This document shows, piece by piece, positions 60,246 through 64,000 of a stretch of DNA of 64,000 nt; position 1 is the first letter of the stretch, and each line of letters begins with the position of its first letter. The position numbers and the translations under genes are program-made. Origin of the DNA: Ursus arctos (Eukaryota; Chordata; Mammalia; Carnivora; Ursidae). The notes under the pieces are model-generated. The model was not told the DNA's origin, searched no databases, and worked only from the letters and a program-made list of their open reading frames with translations. The DNA is taken from assembly GCF_023065955.2 (NCBI RefSeq), contig NW_026623050.1:20418501-20482500 (forward strand). Reading direction: 5' to 3'.

Positions 60246-60428
60246 TTTTTAAGATTTCATTTATTTATTTATCAGAGAGAGAGAGCATAAGCAGGGGGAG
60301 CAGCAGGCAGAGAGAGAAGCAGACTCACTGCTGAGCAGGGAGTCCCACGTGGGACTTGATCCCAGGACCTGGGATCATGACCTGAGCTGAAGGCAGACGC
60401 TCAACCAGCTGAGCCACCCAGGCGTCCC
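60246..60428 (-). mobile_element. CAN-SINE
   Basis: A reversed SINE ending gagccacccaggcgtccc, inserted at the 3' end of a MIR. Confidence 0.88.
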
Positions 60429-60819
60429 TAGTGTCGCTATTTAGACATTTGAACAGATCCAGGGCTTTTCTCCTGGACTACACCATAAACATTTTTTTCT
60501 GGTACACATCTTGGCGGACATGAAATGGCTTTCTACCTGCATGAGAATAAAAGTGACGCTTTTAACATTCTTGAACTGAATGCTGTTGACTCTGACAACG
60601 ATACCTATGATAGAGGCTACGAATCCAATCAGTCTCCAAGTCTGAAATATTTCTCAGATCCATCCACTTCTCACTGCCGATGTCTTAATTTCTTGAGCTA
60701 TCAGTAGTTACTTAGTACAAGAGTAACAGGTAAGCAAATATTAGTACCTTGAGAGTACCTAACAGAATCTTTTCTTCAGGACTCGAAGACTCTCCTCCTT
60801 GACCGAAGACCCAATTTCT
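60429..60819. other. Intergenic, with a 60-codon open frame of doubtful nature
   Basis: The frame at 60525-60707 has no recognised domain. Its end overlaps text ('gatccatccacttctcactg') that looks like an old LINE repeat. Not called as a gene. Confidence 0.4.
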
Positions 60820-61031
60820 TTTTTTTTTTTTTTTTTTAGATTTTATTTATTTATTTATTTATTTAACAGAGAGAGAAACAGCCAGCGAGAGAGGGAACAC
60901 AAGCAAGGGGAGTGGGAGAGGAAGAAGCAGGCTCCCAGCGGAAGAGCCTGATGTGGGGCTCGATCCCAGAACGCCGGGATCACGCCCTGAGCCGAAGGCA
61001 GACGCTTAACGACTGCGCCACCCAGGCGCCC
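60820..61031 (-). mobile_element. Young bear-type CAN-SINE, 17-bp duplication
   Basis: A reversed SINE bounded by ccgaagacccaatttct at 60803-60819 and 61032-61048. Confidence 0.95.
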
Positions 61032-61048
61032 CCGAAGACCCAATTTCT

Positions 61049-62721
61049 AACCTGCGGCTTACAGCAGAGACTTCAGGCAAGCTTGAGAGAAAAACAGAAG
61101 TAAGCTTCGATGATAGGACTGAATGGCTGAGGATAAATGAGAATGGAGGAGAGTAAAATTCTCTTATTAGGATGTAATAATACATGACTGCATAATAAGG
61201 ATTTGACCACTGTTTCCCCCAAGGGGGGAAAAAAAAACTGTGGATGATGAGGACATTGCCAGATTATGCTAAATTCATAATCTCTGAAACATGTTTGTAT
61301 AAGTAGGACTTACCTCAAGGTTGACTTAGAAAAGACTGAATTTTTCTTTTGACACCTCTTCTGATGCAGTCCTTACAATCAGGTTGAGCCAGATGGGAAA
61401 TAGGAAACGTATCTGACAATCCCAAATATTTTTACTGTTTTTTTAGTAATGTAAAAGAACAATCTTTGTGACTTCCCAGGGAACCTCTTGGAAAAATATG
61501 TTTTAGGTCTATAGGATATTTCGGAAATGTATTATGTATTGAATATATTAAAATATGGACTAAAATATATATTTATCTTTAAGGGTCTAGTCTTAGAAAG
61601 CATAATCAAAAAAGTTATCATCAATTTTGTCACTTGATTAAGAAAGGGCCATAGAAGTCAAAGAATAATGAATGACTTTAACTTGGCTACCTATTAACCA
61701 AGGTACACAGAAGGTGACAAAAACCATAGAAGGTAACACCACTGTAAGGAGCTGTAGCTTTTTCAGACCGGAGGACTTCATGTTAGTAATCAAGAGCATG
61801 ATAAAATCATCACAAAGCAAAGAAAACTTAAAAACTTTTCTGGTGAGATACAAAATTTTAGTTATCTGGGTGGATTATACAGACTGTAATGAATATCTTT
61901 TTACTACTTTTCATTCACAGCAGACTAAAGGCTTTAAAACCAAATTATCATTTTAACATAAGGGAAAAAACAAATTCTAGATTTGCATTGATATGATAGT
62001 TGGCAATAAATTTATCCTAAATTTTTAAAAATGATCTTAAATTTTTAAAAATTATTAATAAAAACTAAGCAAAATTTGCCAAAAACTTTAACTCATTGCA
62101 TTGCTTCCATTTAGACCCATTATCTGTGCATATTATGAACCAAGGCAAATAAAGTTCACTTTCTGTATAACTTCTATAATTTTCCTCATCCTTTCACATT
62201 TTTATCTCCTTTAAAATTCGGCATCAAATACTTTACTATAGAATAAAACTACTCTCTTCATGCTTCCTTGCCACTATTGCACCTAGGATACTCTCGATCA
62301 CCCACGTTTACCCAAAAAAACTATTTATACTTCACAGAAACTACGGGGAAGAGAATTACCTGTCATATACAATGAGCATTTAGTGGACCAGGACAGCTCA
62401 CAAGTACACGAAATATGGCCACACATGTAGTCATCTCTTTCATGCTTTAAGTTTCACCAATAGGACCCAAAGACAGAACCACTCTATAACCAAAGGAATA
62501 CAATCCAAAACTGTTATGTATGAGAATTATGCACAGAGAGTAATATTCGATATTACTTAGAAATTATCAAAGCATCCAAAGATTATTAACTAATTAACTC
62601 AATTTAAGATAGTTCAAGGTCTTAAAGTTAACATTTAAACTGATACACTACAGAACATAATATATTCTTGATGTTTAAAATTTTTGTTAGAATTTTAAAG
62701 CAATTAGGTGAAACAAAAAAA
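61049..62721. other. Repeat-poor AT-rich intergenic stretch
   Basis: The longest interval in the window without an identifiable repeat. Open frames at 61638-61956 overlap on both strands and carry no family signature. It could include regulatory DNA or the far end of a neighbouring transcript; nothing in the sequence decides. Confidence 0.4.
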
Positions 62722-62921
62722 TTAAGATTTATTTATTTGTTTTAGAGAAAGAGAGAGAGAGAACACGAGTGGGAGGGGCATAGAAGGAGAGAGAGAGAGA
62801 GAGAGAGAATCTCAAGCAGACTCCCCGCCAAGCCTGGAGCCCAACACGGGGGCTCAATCTTTGAAATCACCACCAAAACCAAGAGTCAGTTGCTCAATGG
62901 ACTGTGCCACCCAAGCGCCCC
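62722..62921 (-). mobile_element. CAN-SINE with expanded GA tract
   Basis: A reversed SINE whose purine-rich part holds a (GA)n run near 62790-62808. The head ends gtgccacccaagcgcccc. Confidence 0.88.
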
Positions 62922-63359
62922 AAACAAAATTTTTCATTGTTCCTTATCGTAAATATGTAGGAGTCACATTAGTTTATGAGATCAATTCTATATAGAAAAT
63001 GTAGGAAGCTCAATTATTCTCTTTAAGAGAAAGCAAATCCAAATCTTTAAAAAGAATAAAATGTACTTTTGTATTTTACTTCATGCTGATATCATCAGGA
63101 AGAAGGTACAGCTGCTTTTTTAACCTCAATTATCAAATAAGTCTGATTTGATTGCATGAACTTAACTTCTTATTTTTTAAAAAATGCTTCTAAGCTAGCA
63201 GCTTCTGTGAGAATAATTTTACTTTTTACCACATTTAAAGTATTACTTTAATTACATTAAAGATTACCACATTTAAAGTATTAATTGTATAGTTTCTTTA
63301 TTTGGGGGAATTTCGAAATTATTAGACTTATATAAGTGCTTTTTAGTCTCTATAAGCTA
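62922..63359. other. Intergenic, no recognised feature
   Basis: AT-rich. 'accacatttaaagtatta' occurs twice (about 63229 and 63267), a small local duplication. Confidence 0.45.
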
Positions 63360-63545
63360 AGGTTTCTCACCCTCGCCACTACTGACATGTAGGGCAGAAG
63401 ATTCTTTGTTATGCGGGGCTATCCTGGGCACTGTTAGGTGTGTGGCAGCGTACCAGACGCCAGAAACACCTCCAAGTTGTGACAACCAGAACTATCTCTA
63501 GACATTATCAAATGTACTCAAGGGGAGAAGGGGTCAATTGCTGCC
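63360..63545 (+). repeat. MER-type hAT DNA transposon relic
   Basis: 'ggtttctcaccctcgccact', 'tctttgttatgcggggctat' and 'gttgtgacaaccagaactat' are in the order of a common short hAT element. Confidence 0.65.
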
Positions 63546-63739
63546 AACCAATCAAAATAGTGCACCTTTAAGAGTTTTATCTTTTAATTTATTAATACAT
63601 TCCAGAGGTAGGATTATACCTCACAGACACAAGCAGAGGTAAAGGCTTTTTTCACTTGTAGATGCCCCAAAACTTAAGAATCTTACAGCTTCAGCTTAGC
63701 AGGTTAGCAAGGGATTAAAAGTAAACAACGGAAAAATTC

Positions 63740-63890
63740 AGTTGCTGGGTCATATGGTGGGTATATGCTTAATTTTATGAGAAACTGCCGAGCTAGTTCA
63801 AAAGTACAAAGGTTGCATTCCCACCAGTAATGTATGAAAGTCTCAGCTATTTTGCTATTCACCAACTTGATATTAGCACTATTTTAAAGA
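63740..63890 (-). mobile_element. Ancient L1 fragment
   Basis: 'ttgctgggtcatatggtggg' and 'gcattcccaccagtaatgta' are the antisense end of L1 ORF2. Confidence 0.7.
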
Positions 63891-64000
63891 AAAAATTTTA
63901 GTCCGCTGGAGACTTCTGAAGGATCTTCCTTTCTCATAAAAATAAAGCAACATGAGCTTCCTTTTCCACTTGCTTTGGATGTTATTCTGTGAGAAAATGA

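Noticed and set aside
60525..60707. 60-codon open frame with mixed, non-repetitive composition
   Set aside because: It looks more protein-like than most, but there is no known domain, no splice context, and its 3' part resembles an old LINE repeat. It cannot be supported as a gene.

Overview
This is a stretch of mammalian nuclear DNA, AT-rich and packed with interspersed repeats. About 44 copies of the carnivore tRNA-Lys-derived SINE (CAN-SINE/SINEC) are present. Many are of the 'gcacagcggttaagcgtctgcc' type with a 'ctatgagcctgcttcttcct' segment. I associate that type with bears (giant panda, polar bear), and there are matching young L1 3' ends. The source is therefore a caniform carnivore, most likely an ursid. 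The clade call is an inference from repeat types and has not been checked by alignment.

The only protein-coding gene I can support is DNAAF4 (formerly DYX1C1) on the minus strand. DNAAF4 is a cytoplasmic co-chaperone needed to pre-assemble axonemal dynein arms of motile cilia. Six coding exons are visible: 51989-52111 (with the start codon), 51279-51426, 47754-47887, 24537-24768, 13857-14002 and 12254-12363. All have GT/AG borders and their phases join perfectly, giving 893 coding bases (297 codons plus two bases). They cover the N-terminal CS (p23-like) domain, the charged helical middle and the linker before the TPR repeats. The C-terminal TPR exons were not found in the 12.2 kb that follow. 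They presumably lie beyond position 1.

The gene starts in a CpG island (about 51888-52300). Just upstream of the ATG is a TATA-less promoter with a near-palindromic RFX X-box, an ETS site and a GC box, which suits a ciliary gene. The right part of the window (52300-64000) is upstream intergenic DNA. It holds L1 debris, SINEs and a fairly repeat-poor AT-rich stretch (61050-62720). No second gene could be supported there.

The rest is intron filled with layered repeats: ancient L1 fragments, MIR, L2, hAT (MER) relics and MaLR-type LTRs, overlain by younger SINEs and L1 3' ends, often with intact target-site duplications. The notable structures are a composite L1 insertion that looks like a 3' transduction (22098-22816); an L1 nested in a SINE that creates the longest open reading frame of the window (275 codons, 27840-28667); a SINE inserted into the duplication of another SINE (35003-35436); and a SINE about 50 bp from the splice acceptor of coding exon 6. 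I saw no previously undescribed gene system, CRISPR array, operon or functional RNA gene.
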